Positions 25,853 to 33,923 of a DNA stretch of 36,568 nt are shown piece by piece. Under the pieces are notes generated by a model. The model was not told where the DNA came from. It saw nothing but the letters and a program-made list of their open reading frames with translations, and did not search any database. Numbering within the stretch: position 1 is the stretch's first letter; each line of letters starts with the position of its first letter. Origin of the DNA: an uncultured Pelagibacteraceae bacterium (GTDB lineage Bacteria > Pseudomonadota > Alphaproteobacteria > Pelagibacterales > Pelagibacteraceae); the NCBI GenBank assembly GCA_902574045.1, contig CACGMG010000007.1:1-36568 (forward strand), read 5' to 3'. Both the position numbers and the translations under genes were made by a program.

Positions 25853-26857
25853 ATGATTAATAAAAAGTTAGTTTTTTCAGGTGTTCAACCTACAGGAAAT
25901 CTTCATTTAGGTAATTATTTAGGAGCGATTAAAAATTTTGTTTTATTACAAAAAGAATTAAATTGTATTTACTGTGTCGTAGACCTTCACGCTATAACTG
26001 TTTTTCAAAATCCAAAAGAACTTATGAAAAACACATTAGAAACAGTCGCAAGTTTTATAGCAACAGGACTTGATCCAAATAAAAGTATTATATTTAATCA
26101 ATCATCAGTATCTGCTCATTCTGAATTAGCTTGGATATTTAATTGTGTTTCTCGAGTCGGATGGTTGAATAGAATGACTCAATTTAAAGATAAAGCTGGG
26201 TCAAATAAAGAAAAAGCTAGCGTTGGTCTTTATATATATCCAAATTTAATGGCTGCAGATATATTATTATATAAAGCCACACATGTTCCAGTAGGAGCTG
26301 ATCAAAAACAACATTTAGAATTAGCTAGAGACATTGCTCAAAAATTTAATAAAGATTTTAATTGTGAGGATTTTTTTCCTTTGCCGGAGCCCCTTATTCT
26401 TAAAAATATTTCCAGAGTAATGAGCTTGAGGGACGGTACAAAAAAAATGAGCAAATCAGATGAATCTGATTATTCAAGAATTAATTTAAAAGATAGCCCT
26501 GATGAAATTATTAAAAAAATTAAAAAAGCAAAATCTGGTTCTGAACCCATTCCAGATAATTTAAAGTCATTGGAAGAAAAACCTGAAGCATTAAACCTTC
26601 TCAATATTTATACAGAAGTTTTGAAATCAAACCTAGAAAAAACGATAAATGAAATGGCTGGAAAAGAGTACTCTTTTGTCAAAAATAAATTAACAGAACT
26701 CTTGATAAGTGAAATATGTCCTATTGGTAAAGAAATTAAAAAATTGATCAATGATGAGACACATTTACGAGAGGTATTGAATAAAGGCGCTGAAAAAGCT
26801 AGAATTATAGCTGAGGAAAACCTTAAAAATGTTCGTGAAAAAGTAGGTTTGATATAA
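25853..26857 (+). CDS. trpS: Tryptophanyl-tRNA synthetase
   Basis: TrpRS is a class I synthetase that charges tRNA-Trp. The protein has 334 residues, the compact bacterial length. The HIGH-type motif is PTGNLHLGN (13-21), and KMSKS is at 198-202. The binding-site segments [28 protein letters not shown] and [17 protein letters not shown] are present. It follows murJ after one base and precedes nfu by 12 bases. The murJ-trpS-nfu order is common in alphaproteobacteria. Confidence 0.98.
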   Translation: MINKKLVFSGVQPTGNLHLGNYLGAIKNFVLLQKELNCIYCVVDLHAITVFQNPKELMKNTLETVASFIATGLDPNKSIIFNQSSVSAHSELAWIFNCVSRVGWLNRMTQFKDKAGSNKEKASVGLYIYPNLMAADILLYKATHVPVGADQKQHLELARDIAQKFNKDFNCEDFFPLPEPLILKNISRVMSLRDGTKKMSKSDESDYSRINLKDSPDEIIKKIKKAKSGSEPIPDNLKSLEEKPEALNLLNIYTEVLKSNLEKTINEMAGKEYSFVKNKLTELLISEICPIGKEIKKLINDETHLREVLNKGAEKARIIAEENLKNVREKVGLI

Positions 26858-26869
26858 TATAAATTTTTT

Positions 26870-27421
26870 ATGATACAAGTTGAAAATACACCAAATCCCG
26901 AGTCTCTTAAATTTTTATCAGAGCAAATAATTTCTGAAACAGGGACCGAGGAGTTTCAAAAAAGCGATATAGAAAATATATCAAATGCTTTTATAAAAGA
27001 ATTATTAAATTTTAAAGGAGTTGAGTTAGTTTTATTGTCAAAAAATTTTTTAAGTGTAAAAAAAGATAAAACCGTTTCTTGGAATGAGCTAAAACCAATG
27101 GTTATTTCTCACTTAAATCACTATTTTGAAAATAATAAAAATCCGATATTAGAAACAAAAAATAATTTGAAAAAAAATGTCAGCGCTGGAGATGATGAAA
27201 CTATTGAAAAAATAAAAGAGGTTTTAGATACTAAAATTAGACCTGCAGTGGAAAAAGATGGGGGAGATATTAAATTTAAATCTTTTAAAGCTGGAGTAGT
27301 AAAAGTTGAGCTTCAAGGAAGTTGTTCAGGTTGTCCTAGCTCATTAGTAACTCTTAAACAAGGTGTGCAAAATTTATTAAAACACTATGTAAAAGAGGTG
27401 AATTCAGTCGAAGCTAACTAA
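26870..27421 (+). CDS. NifU-like iron-sulfur carrier (Nfu family)
   Basis: This scaffold/carrier delivers iron-sulfur clusters to target proteins. The protein has 183 residues in two domains: an N-terminal Nfu_N domain (IQVENTPNPESLKFL 2-16; VLLSKNFLSVKK) and a C-terminal NifU domain (IRPAVEKDGGDIKFKSF; VELQGSCSGCPSSLVTLK with Cys152 and Cys155, the CxxC cluster ligands). This arrangement matches the alphaproteobacterial/mitochondrial Nfu1 type. It is part of the murJ-trpS-nfu run. MiaB, itself an Fe-S enzyme known to depend on Nfu-type carriers in E. coli, is 3.3 kb downstream. One base separates the stop from the Bax-like gene. Confidence 0.95.
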   Translation: MIQVENTPNPESLKFLSEQIISETGTEEFQKSDIENISNAFIKELLNFKGVELVLLSKNFLSVKKDKTVSWNELKPMVISHLNHYFENNKNPILETKNNLKKNVSAGDDETIEKIKEVLDTKIRPAVEKDGGDIKFKSFKAGVVKVELQGSCSGCPSSLVTLKQGVQNLLKHYVKEVNSVEAN

Positions 27422-27422
27422 A

Positions 27423-28898
27423 ATGAAAAAAAATTTAAGTTATAAAGATAAACTCATTGAACTTGCTCACATTTATGATGTTAAAGAAATCAAAGAATAT
27501 TTAAAAAGAAGAAAAGAACTAACTACAGGTCAATTAGAATTAATTTTAAGAAAAAATAAGATAGTCATACCAAAAGATTTCAAAACAAATTTTATTAAAG
27601 AAAATTTTTATAAACCACTATCAAAAGTTACCAAGCAAATTGATGATTTGAAAATAGATAGTTCAAAAAAAGTTGCAAAACTTTCTAGGCAAGTAGTTTA
27701 TTTAAAAGAGGATAGTTCCAGATCTGTTTCAAATTTCTTTTATAATTTATGGAGGACTTTAGGTAATATAGGTATTGCAGTTTTAAACGTTTTTCCTTTA
27801 ATAGGTAAAACATTTTACAAATTTTTTGGTGATTTCTTGACTAACACCCTCAACGCAATCTACGAACAGCAAATTAATAAAAAAAAAATAGGACAATCTT
27901 TAGTAGTTGTTTTTATAATAACAGGTATTTTTACAATTATATTTTCTGGAATTTCAACATTTAATAAAGAGGAAACACAGTTAGAAAAAGAAGCAATAAT
28001 AAAAACGGAAACAAAAATTAAAAAAGAGGTAAAAAAACCTAATTTAGAGGAAAAAAAAGAAATAAAAAAACCTAAAGCTGAAGTAAAAAAAGAAAAAATT
28101 CCAGAATTAATTTTACCAGACTTAAATTTAAAAACAGCGACTGTTTTAAACCTATTCGAAGATGTAGATTATAATTTAAAAACAGTAAGATTTGAAAAAG
28201 TAGTAAAGCCTATATATTTTACTCAGTTTCCTAAAGATCTTGATGAAATACAAAGTGTAAAGTTAAAAAAGGAAACATTTATCAAAATTGTTTTACCACT
28301 AATCGTTGCCGAAAATGAAAAGATATTAGAGGATAGATATAAACTTAATAAGATCGTTGCAAAAAAAATGACAACAGATGAAGAAAAACAATGGTTAAGA
28401 CAAAAATTTTTGGAGTATAAAGTTAAAAAAGGAAATGTAGGTGAATTAAAAATTAGAATGGATATAATACCTACTTCAATTGCCTTGGCACAAGCTGCAA
28501 AAGAGAGTGGTTGGGGCACATCTAGATTTGCGTTGGAGGGCAATGCAATTTTTGGTCAATGGACTTGGAATGGAAAAGGTATTGAGCCATTATTTAAAGA
28601 TAAGTCTAAAAGTCATAAAATTTTAAGATTCCCAATTTTAAGAGCTTCTGTAAAAGCTTATAAAAATAATTTGAACACACATAAAAGTTATACAAAATTT
28701 AGAGAAAAAAGGAACAATCTTAGAATAAAAAACAAAAAAATTAACGGTCTGGAATTAACAAAAACTCTTGGAAGTTATGCGCAAACAGGGAGTGAATATA
28801 CAAAAATTTTATCTCAAATTATTGTTCAGAACAGGTTAACAGATTTTGAACCTGTAAGATTAGCAAGTTCTGTCAAAAAACAAGAACTAGATTTATAA
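27423..28898 (+). CDS. Bax-like glucosaminidase-domain membrane protein
   Basis: The 491-residue protein combines three parts. A lysine-rich N-terminal domain of unknown type (1-155) carries no signal peptide. One membrane segment lies at about 156-178 (GQSLVVVFIITGIFTIIFSG). A charged KxEKK-type linker (about 182-225) follows, and then the C-terminal catalytic region. There ALAQAAKESGWGTSRFALEG (355-374) has the likely catalytic Glu361, followed by NAIFGQWTW and the Bax-family end segment GLELTKTLGSYAQTGSEYT. E. coli Bax is shorter and has no comparable cytoplasmic domain. It should hydrolyse peptidoglycan outside the membrane while the N-terminus senses or binds something inside. The latter part is inference. 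Confidence 0.82.
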   Translation: MKKNLSYKDKLIELAHIYDVKEIKEYLKRRKELTTGQLELILRKNKIVIPKDFKTNFIKENFYKPLSKVTKQIDDLKIDSSKKVAKLSRQVVYLKEDSSRSVSNFFYNLWRTLGNIGIAVLNVFPLIGKTFYKFFGDFLTNTLNAIYEQQINKKKIGQSLVVVFIITGIFTIIFSGISTFNKEETQLEKEAIIKTETKIKKEVKKPNLEEKKEIKKPKAEVKKEKIPELILPDLNLKTATVLNLFEDVDYNLKTVRFEKVVKPIYFTQFPKDLDEIQSVKLKKETFIKIVLPLIVAENEKILEDRYKLNKIVAKKMTTDEEKQWLRQKFLEYKVKKGNVGELKIRMDIIPTSIALAQAAKESGWGTSRFALEGNAIFGQWTWNGKGIEPLFKDKSKSHKILRFPILRASVKAYKNNLNTHKSYTKFREKRNNLRIKNKKINGLELTKTLGSYAQTGSEYTKILSQIIVQNRLTDFEPVRLASSVKKQELDL

Positions 28899-28899
28899 G

Positions 28900-29955
28900 T
28901 TATCTATCTGCTAAAACAAATTGAATGCCTAACCATCTCCAGTAACCATCTTTTTCTCTTAAAGAACAATTTATTCTACCTCTCTCACCTAAAAACTTTT
29001 CATCTATATTAATTTTAAGAGAATAATCGCTTATAAAATTAATTTTCGAATTTCGCCATTTATTCCCTTCGTTTGAATAACAGTTGAGAGATTTTAAGTT
29101 ATTAATATTATTATAAAACTCAATTTTTACTTTTGGTGGATTATTATTTTTTAATAAAAATCTTTCTTCTGGAAAAATCTTTTTAAATTTTAATGGAAGC
29201 GTTTTGGTTATTGTAACAAATCTTTTGATCTCACCGTATTTTTCATTAATTGGGAATCTTGGTAGCTCGTAAAAATCTTTAGTCTCATCTATTACACCAG
29301 AGTGTTGACCAAGTGCATATTTAAATCCTAAAGATTTAATGAGTTCTTTAAATTCCAAACTATATTCACCAAATGGGTAAGAAAAAAAATTTGAATTATG
29401 TCCCATATTTTTCTTAAAAATATTAATTGATGTGACTATATCTCGTTTAATGGTTTCTAAATTTTCGTCAACTAAGTATTCATGTGTATGGCTATGATTT
29501 CCTATTTCAACAAAATCCTCTTTACTTATGTTTTTTATTTGTTCCCAATTCATATAACCGTTTGAACCAACCTCTCGGGTGCTTATAAATAAAATAAAAG
29601 GTATTTTTTTTTCTTTTAGAATTGGCCAAGCATTTTCATAAAAAGATGAATATCCATCATCTATTGTGAGTAAAATTTTCCTTTTTTTTTTCTTTTTTGA
29701 TAAATCTATTTCAAAATTCTTAGGATTAACAAATTCAATATTTTGATTTTTGATAATTTCTATATGTTTTTTAAAATCTTCAATCTTGATGTTGGTAGAT
29801 GGATATTTATTTTCATTAAATCTATGGTACATAATTGAAATAATACCAAAATCATCAATATTTAACTTTTCAACGGAAGGATAAAGTTTGTTTTGACCGA
29901 GTAAAAAAAATATAAATATAAATATGATAAAAGATTTTTTAATAATTAGTTGCAC
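28900..29955 (-). CDS. Polysaccharide deacetylase (NodB-like, carbohydrate esterase 4)
   Basis: The enzyme probably removes acetyl groups from a cell-surface or peptidoglycan sugar. From the GTG at 29955 the product has 351 residues: a signal peptide (IIKKSFIIFIFIFFLLGQ), then the NodB domain with ILLTIDDGYSSF (Asp-Asp metal/base motif), IPFILFIST, VEIGNHSHTHEYL (HxxxH metal ligands as HSHTH) and FFSYPFGEY. A C-terminal beta-rich region of unknown type follows (about the last 100 residues). A TTG at 30009 could add 18 residues but buries the signal peptide and overlaps tsaB by 86 bases, so GTG is preferred. Even so, the GTG start overlaps the divergent tsaB start by 32 bases. Confidence 0.8.
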   Translation of the reverse strand: MQLIIKKSFIIFIFIFFLLGQNKLYPSVEKLNIDDFGIISIMYHRFNENKYPSTNIKIEDFKKHIEIIKNQNIEFVNPKNFEIDLSKKKKKRKILLTIDDGYSSFYENAWPILKEKKIPFILFISTREVGSNGYMNWEQIKNISKEDFVEIGNHSHTHEYLVDENLETIKRDIVTSINIFKKNMGHNSNFFSYPFGEYSLEFKELIKSLGFKYALGQHSGVIDETKDFYELPRFPINEKYGEIKRFVTITKTLPLKFKKIFPEERFLLKNNNPPKVKIEFYNNINNLKSLNCYSNEGNKWRNSKINFISDYSLKINIDEKFLGERGRINCSLREKDGYWRWLGIQFVLADR

Positions 29956-30307
29956 AGGTAACAATGATAAAATTGGTTTAAAAATCAATAATAATTTTTT
30001 TATCCACAATTTTCAAACTAAAATTTATAAAAATGAGTTATTAGTTTCCACAATATTGAATTTAATCACCAAGCACAAAGTAAATATTGATAATAATTTT
30101 TCAGTTATAGTAAATAGTGGTCCGGGCAGATTCTCCTCAATAAGAGTGGCTTTATCTGTAGCTAAAGGAATAAAAATATCAAATAACGCTAAGTTGTATG
30201 GTTTTAGAGATAAAGATTTACCTACTTTTAACCTTGAAAACGTTGAAATTTTAATAAATAAAAAGTTATTAGAAAAAAAATTGATTAAACCGTTATATTT
30301 AAGTTAA
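29924..30307 (+). CDS. tsaB: TsaB, threonylcarbamoyladenosine biosynthesis subunit, compacted
   Basis: TsaB is the non-catalytic partner of TsaD in making t6A37 on tRNAs that read ANN codons. The gene encodes only 127 residues against roughly 220-230 in typical TsaB. The N-terminal ASKHA strands (DFLIISCTGNNDKIGLKI, 4-21) and the signature VNSGPGRFSSIRVALSVAKGIK (62-83) are kept. The middle, second subdomain, is almost gone, yet the end (KPLYLS) matches the usual PLYLR C-terminus, so this looks like internal deletion rather than loss of the end. The N-terminal part forms the TsaD contact surface in known structures. Its position before fur/miaB fits the alphaproteobacterial nfu-tsaB-rimI-fur-miaB order, with rimI absent here. 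Confidence 0.82.
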   Translation: MIKDFLIISCTGNNDKIGLKINNNFFIHNFQTKIYKNELLVSTILNLITKHKVNIDNNFSVIVNSGPGRFSSIRVALSVAKGIKISNNAKLYGFRDKDLPTFNLENVEILINKKLLEKKLIKPLYLS

Positions 30308-30317
30308 ATTAAAAATT

Positions 30318-30737
30318 ATGAGTAATATCGAAGAAAAATGTAAAGAAAAAGGTGTAAGACTTACAGAACAAAGAAAGATTATTGCAAAAATACTCTCTGA
30401 GTCCAAGGAGGAGTATGGTTCTAAAGATCATCCTGATGTAGATGAATTACATAAACGTGTTACTCAAATCGATGACAAAATAAGCATTGCAACAGTTTAT
30501 AGAACTGTAAAACTTTTTGAAGAAGCTGGAATTTTGATTAAGCATGATTTTAAAACTGGTAAAGCGAGATATGAAATTAATGACGATCACAATCATCTAA
30601 TTGATATTAATAGCGGTGAAATAGTTGAATTTGTTGATAAAGATATTGAAGCATTACAGGAAAAAATTGCAAATAAGTTAGGTTATAAATTAGTAGATCA
30701 TAAACTTGAATTATACGGATCAAAAATCAAAAAATAA
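30318..30737 (+). CDS. fur: Fur-family metal-responsive regulator (Fur/Mur)
   Basis: The protein has 139 residues. A winged helix (VRLTEQRKIIAKIL at about 14-27; SIATVYRTVKLFEEAGIL at about 56-73) is followed by the dimerisation/metal domain DDHNHLIDINSGEIVEF. Fur proteins with a structural zinc have CxxC after this His segment, but here it reads DINSG. The C-terminal LGYKLVDHKLELYG is shared with the alphaproteobacterial Fur/Mur branch, which often responds to manganese rather than iron. The metal is therefore uncertain. The gene lies 10 bases after tsaB and one base before the preferred miaB start, in a conserved cluster. Confidence 0.92.
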   Translation: MSNIEEKCKEKGVRLTEQRKIIAKILSESKEEYGSKDHPDVDELHKRVTQIDDKISIATVYRTVKLFEEAGILIKHDFKTGKARYEINDDHNHLIDINSGEIVEFVDKDIEALQEKIANKLGYKLVDHKLELYGSKIKK

Positions 30738-30738
30738 A

Positions 30739-32061
30739 TTGATAAAAAAAATATTCATTAAAACCTTAGGCTGTCAAATGAATGAATATGATAGCAACCT
30801 AATTGTAGATAATCTAAAAAAGATCAATTACATGGCAACTACTGACCCTCAAGAAGCTCACTGCTATATTCTTAATACTTGCCACATAAGAGAAAAGGCC
30901 ACTGATAAAGTTTATCATGACATTGGTAGAGTAAAAAAAATTTTTAGAAACAAAAAAAAACCTATTGTAATAATCGCTGGATGCGTTGCCCAAGCGGAAG
31001 GTGAAATTTTAATGAAAAGAGAAAAATATATTGATGGAGTAGTCGGTCCTCAATCCTATCAATATTTGAATAATATACTTCTTCAAATAGAAGAAAAAAA
31101 TAAAAAGGTTATCTTCACTGAGTTTGAAGCCGAAAATAAATTTGATAATTTGGAAAATATTAAAAATAAAACAAGTAAGATTTCTTCTTATTTAACAATA
31201 CAAGAAGGTTGCGATAAGTTCTGTAAATTTTGTGTTGTTCCTTATACTAGAGGACCTGAGTATTCTAGAAAGTTTGATCAAATAATTTCTGAAGCAAGAC
31301 AAAATGTTGATAAAGGAACAAAAGAAATTATATTACTCGGTCAAAATGTAAATGCATATGATTATCAAGGTAAAAAATTATCTGATCTAATTTACAGTTT
31401 AGAAAATATAAAGGGTTTAGAAAGGATTAGGTATACAACATCTCACCCTAGGGATATGAGTGATGACTTGATTAAAATACATGGTGTATCTAAAAAATTA
31501 ATGCCCCTTTTACATTTACCCGTCCAAAGTGGATCTGATAAAATTTTAGATGAAATGAATAGAAAGCATACGATTGATGAATATATAAATGTAGTTGAGA
31601 AGTTAAAAAATGAAAAACCTGATATCGAGTTCTCCAGTGATTTTATAATAGCATATCCAGGAGAAACTGAGGACGATTTTACAAAATCATTAGAGTTAAT
31701 TAAAAAAATTCAATTCATTAATACTTTTTCATATGTTTTTAGTCCTCGCCCAGGAACACCTTCTGCGAAATTAAATTTAGTAGACAATGAAACATCAAAA
31801 AGGAGATTGATTAAATTTCAAAAAATTTCTGATGAAATAAAAAAAAGGTATAAAACCCAACTTATTGGAAAAAAGGTAAAAGTTTTATTTGAAAATAAAA
31901 CTATAAATAATCAATTTTTTGGAAGAGATGAATATCAAAATTCAATAATTGTTAACTCTAATAAAGATATTACCGGTAAAATTTTAAATGTGAAAATAAG
32001 AGATTGTAATCTTCACACTATTTTTGGTGATTTATTTGATCACAAAGATGTGGCCGCCTAA
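30739..32061 (+). CDS. miaB: tRNA-2-methylthio-N6-dimethylallyladenosine synthase MiaB
   Basis: MiaB is a radical-SAM enzyme with two Fe-S clusters that methylthiolates i6A37 of tRNA. From the TTG at 30739 the product has 440 residues. The N-terminal UPF0004 domain contains IKTLGCQMNEYDSN, NTCHIREKATDKVYHDIGR and AGCVAQAEGE, whose three Cys bind the auxiliary cluster. The radical-SAM motif is EGCDKFCKFCVVPYTRG, followed by the C-terminal TRAM domain. No ATG precedes the first motif. A TTG at 30706 would overlap fur by 32 bases and add 11 residues without family similarity, so TTG 30739, one base after the fur stop, is the likely start. Confidence 0.96.
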   Translation: MIKKIFIKTLGCQMNEYDSNLIVDNLKKINYMATTDPQEAHCYILNTCHIREKATDKVYHDIGRVKKIFRNKKKPIVIIAGCVAQAEGEILMKREKYIDGVVGPQSYQYLNNILLQIEEKNKKVIFTEFEAENKFDNLENIKNKTSKISSYLTIQEGCDKFCKFCVVPYTRGPEYSRKFDQIISEARQNVDKGTKEIILLGQNVNAYDYQGKKLSDLIYSLENIKGLERIRYTTSHPRDMSDDLIKIHGVSKKLMPLLHLPVQSGSDKILDEMNRKHTIDEYINVVEKLKNEKPDIEFSSDFIIAYPGETEDDFTKSLELIKKIQFINTFSYVFSPRPGTPSAKLNLVDNETSKRRLIKFQKISDEIKKRYKTQLIGKKVKVLFENKTINNQFFGRDEYQNSIIVNSNKDITGKILNVKIRDCNLHTIFGDLFDHKDVAA

Positions 32062-32063
32062 TT

Positions 32064-33086
32064 ATGAATGAATATGTTAATTGGGGCTTAATTGGTTATG
32101 GGAAATTCGGAAAAAAAATAGAAGACTCATTTTTGCAAACTAAATATTCAAAATTATTAGGTATTGCCAGCAAGTCGTTTAAATCAAAAATAGAAGAGAA
32201 TTCAAAATTGCAAAAAGATAAAATCTTCTATCAATCTTATGATAATTTGATTAATGATAAAACAATTAAAAGTATTTATATTGCTACAACAAATAATTTA
32301 CATAAGAATTTAATTATTTTAGCAGCTAAAAATAAAAAAAATATAATTTGTGAAAAACCTGCTTGTTTAAATTTAAAGGATTTTAAAGAATGTTTGGTAG
32401 AAATAAAAAGAAATAAAATTTTTTTTATGGAAGGCTTGATGTATTTGCATCACCCACAAATAGTTAAGGCAATAGAAATAATAAAAAGTGGAGAAATTGG
32501 AGAAATAAAAAAAATAAATTCAAGTTTCGGTTATAGAATAGGAAAAAAATTATTTTTTTTGGAATTAAAAAAGATTGATACCAAATCAAGAATTTTTAAT
32601 CCTTCACTTGGTGGTGGAGCTATATATGATCTAGGTTGTTATCCAATGACTGCTGCAATGTTATTTTTTAATATTGTTAGATCGGACAACAAAGTAAAAA
32701 ATTGTAAATTTAGAAGAAATGACGGAAGATATGGAGTTGATGAAAGTGCAGAAGCTAAATTGATTTTTGAATGCGGTGGAGAAGCTAATCTTAAAGTCTC
32801 AATACGCAAGGATTTAGAAAATATAATTCAAATAATAGGTAATAAAGGTGAAATAAAGATACCATATCCCTGGAAAGCACCAATAGACTCCAATATAGAA
32901 ATAAGAACTGGCAAAAAAACAATGAAATTAGATACAAACTTAGATCAAGATATATATGCTTTAGAAATTGATAATGCTTCTAAGGCTATAATTGCAAATA
33001 AAACTGAAATTGATTTCCCAGGAGCAAACCTAGAAAGATCTTTAGAGTATATTAAAATTATGGATAATTGGAAAAATAATAAATGA
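32064..33086 (+). CDS. Gfo/Idh/MocA family oxidoreductase
   Basis: The 340-residue NAD(P)-dependent oxidoreductase has an N-terminal Rossmann fold (VNWGLIGYGKFGKKI, 5-19). The EKP motif (ICEKPACLN, 96-104) carries the conserved lysine, and the later GGGAIYDLGCYPMTAAMLFF matches the C-terminal alpha/beta domain, where Asp-x-x-x-His/Tyr residues act. Such enzymes oxidise, reduce or rearrange sugars, often NDP-sugars of surface polysaccharides. The substrate cannot be told from the sequence. It sits two bases after miaB and 9 bases before a GT17 glycosyltransferase, together splitting the usual miaB-phoH order. The two probably work on the same surface glycan. Confidence 0.85.
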   Translation: MNEYVNWGLIGYGKFGKKIEDSFLQTKYSKLLGIASKSFKSKIEENSKLQKDKIFYQSYDNLINDKTIKSIYIATTNNLHKNLIILAAKNKKNIICEKPACLNLKDFKECLVEIKRNKIFFMEGLMYLHHPQIVKAIEIIKSGEIGEIKKINSSFGYRIGKKLFFLELKKIDTKSRIFNPSLGGGAIYDLGCYPMTAAMLFFNIVRSDNKVKNCKFRRNDGRYGVDESAEAKLIFECGGEANLKVSIRKDLENIIQIIGNKGEIKIPYPWKAPIDSNIEIRTGKKTMKLDTNLDQDIYALEIDNASKAIIANKTEIDFPGANLERSLEYIKIMDNWKNNK

Positions 33087-33095
33087 AAATTAATT

Positions 33096-33923
33096 ATGGT
33101 ATTTGATTGCTTTACTTATTTTAATGATGAATTAATAACTGAACTTAGATTGCACATATTAGATAAGTTTGTAGATAAGTTTATAATAGTGGAAGCTACT
33201 ACAGATCATTCAGGTAAAAAAAAAGATTTAAATTTTAATTTGGAGAAGTTTAGCTCGTTTAAACATAAAATTAGATATATTGTTGTAGATGATCTCCCAA
33301 AAAATACAAAGCCGTTTTATTATAATAAAAGAAAATGGCATGAGAATATGGTTAGAGAAGAATACCAGAGAAATCAAATTATGAGGGGACTATTCGATGC
33401 TAAGGATGAAGATTTAATTATTATTTCAGATAATGATGAAATTCCAAATTTAAAAAATATTCATGATATAAGTTTTAGAAGATACGCAGTTTTTAATCAG
33501 AAGTTTTACAAATACAAATTTAATTTATTAAGTGAAGGACAGACACCTTATCAGGGATCTAGAATTATAAGGAAAAAATATTTAAAAAAAAATATCACAC
33601 CTCAGTGGCTAAGGTATCAATACACTAAAAGAATTAAATTTTGGCAGTTTCATAGACATTTCACTAACCCCACTATTATAGAAGACGGAGGATGGCACTT
33701 TTCTTTTGTAATTAGCCCTGAAAAAATTAGTTATAAAATGAAAGCTTATGGTCATGGAGAACTTAACACAGAAAAATTTACAGATATTAATCATATTAGA
33801 AACAAAATTGAAAACCAGAGAGATTTTATTTCTGATACACCATTAAAAAAGGTGAAAATAGATGATACCTTTCCAGAATATATTTTAGAAAATAAAGGTA
33901 GATTTAAAGAATTTATTATATAA
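33096..33923 (+). CDS. Glycosyltransferase family 17 protein (N-acetylglucosaminyltransferase-like)
   Basis: The 275-residue protein starts MVFDCFTYFNDELITELRL, the GT17 opening (FxxFNDELD-type). It continues DKFIIVEATTDHSGKKK (28-44), the metal-binding IIISDNDEIPN (108-118, DND at 112-114) and the C-terminal IEDGGWHFSFVISPE segment. GT17 is named for eukaryotic beta-1,4-mannosyl-glycoprotein GlcNAc transferase III, and bacterial members occur in polysaccharide loci. No transmembrane segment is visible, so action is on the cytoplasmic face. Linked with the upstream oxidoreductase, it suggests decoration of a surface sugar. Its stop overlaps the phoH start by one base. The substrate is unknown. 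Confidence 0.86.
   Translation: MVFDCFTYFNDELITELRLHILDKFVDKFIIVEATTDHSGKKKDLNFNLEKFSSFKHKIRYIVVDDLPKNTKPFYYNKRKWHENMVREEYQRNQIMRGLFDAKDEDLIIISDNDEIPNLKNIHDISFRRYAVFNQKFYKYKFNLLSEGQTPYQGSRIIRKKYLKKNITPQWLRYQYTKRIKFWQFHRHFTNPTIIEDGGWHFSFVISPEKISYKMKAYGHGELNTEKFTDINHIRNKIENQRDFISDTPLKKVKIDDTFPEYILENKGRFKEFII

Noticed and set aside
30000-30008. A perfect DnaA box, TTATCCACA
   Set aside because: It is a single copy inside the start of tsaB with no cluster of boxes or AT-rich unwinding region around it. One copy is expected by chance.
29956-30009. TTG start at 30009 for the deacetylase
   Set aside because: It would place 18 extra residues before the signal peptide and extend the overlap with tsaB to 86 bases. 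GTG 29955 is a better fit.
32064-33923. Treating the oxidoreductase/GT17 pair as a recent genomic island
   Set aside because: No tRNA, repeats, integrase or base-composition change is visible, and the genes are tightly fitted in the operon. An accessory but settled insertion is more likely.
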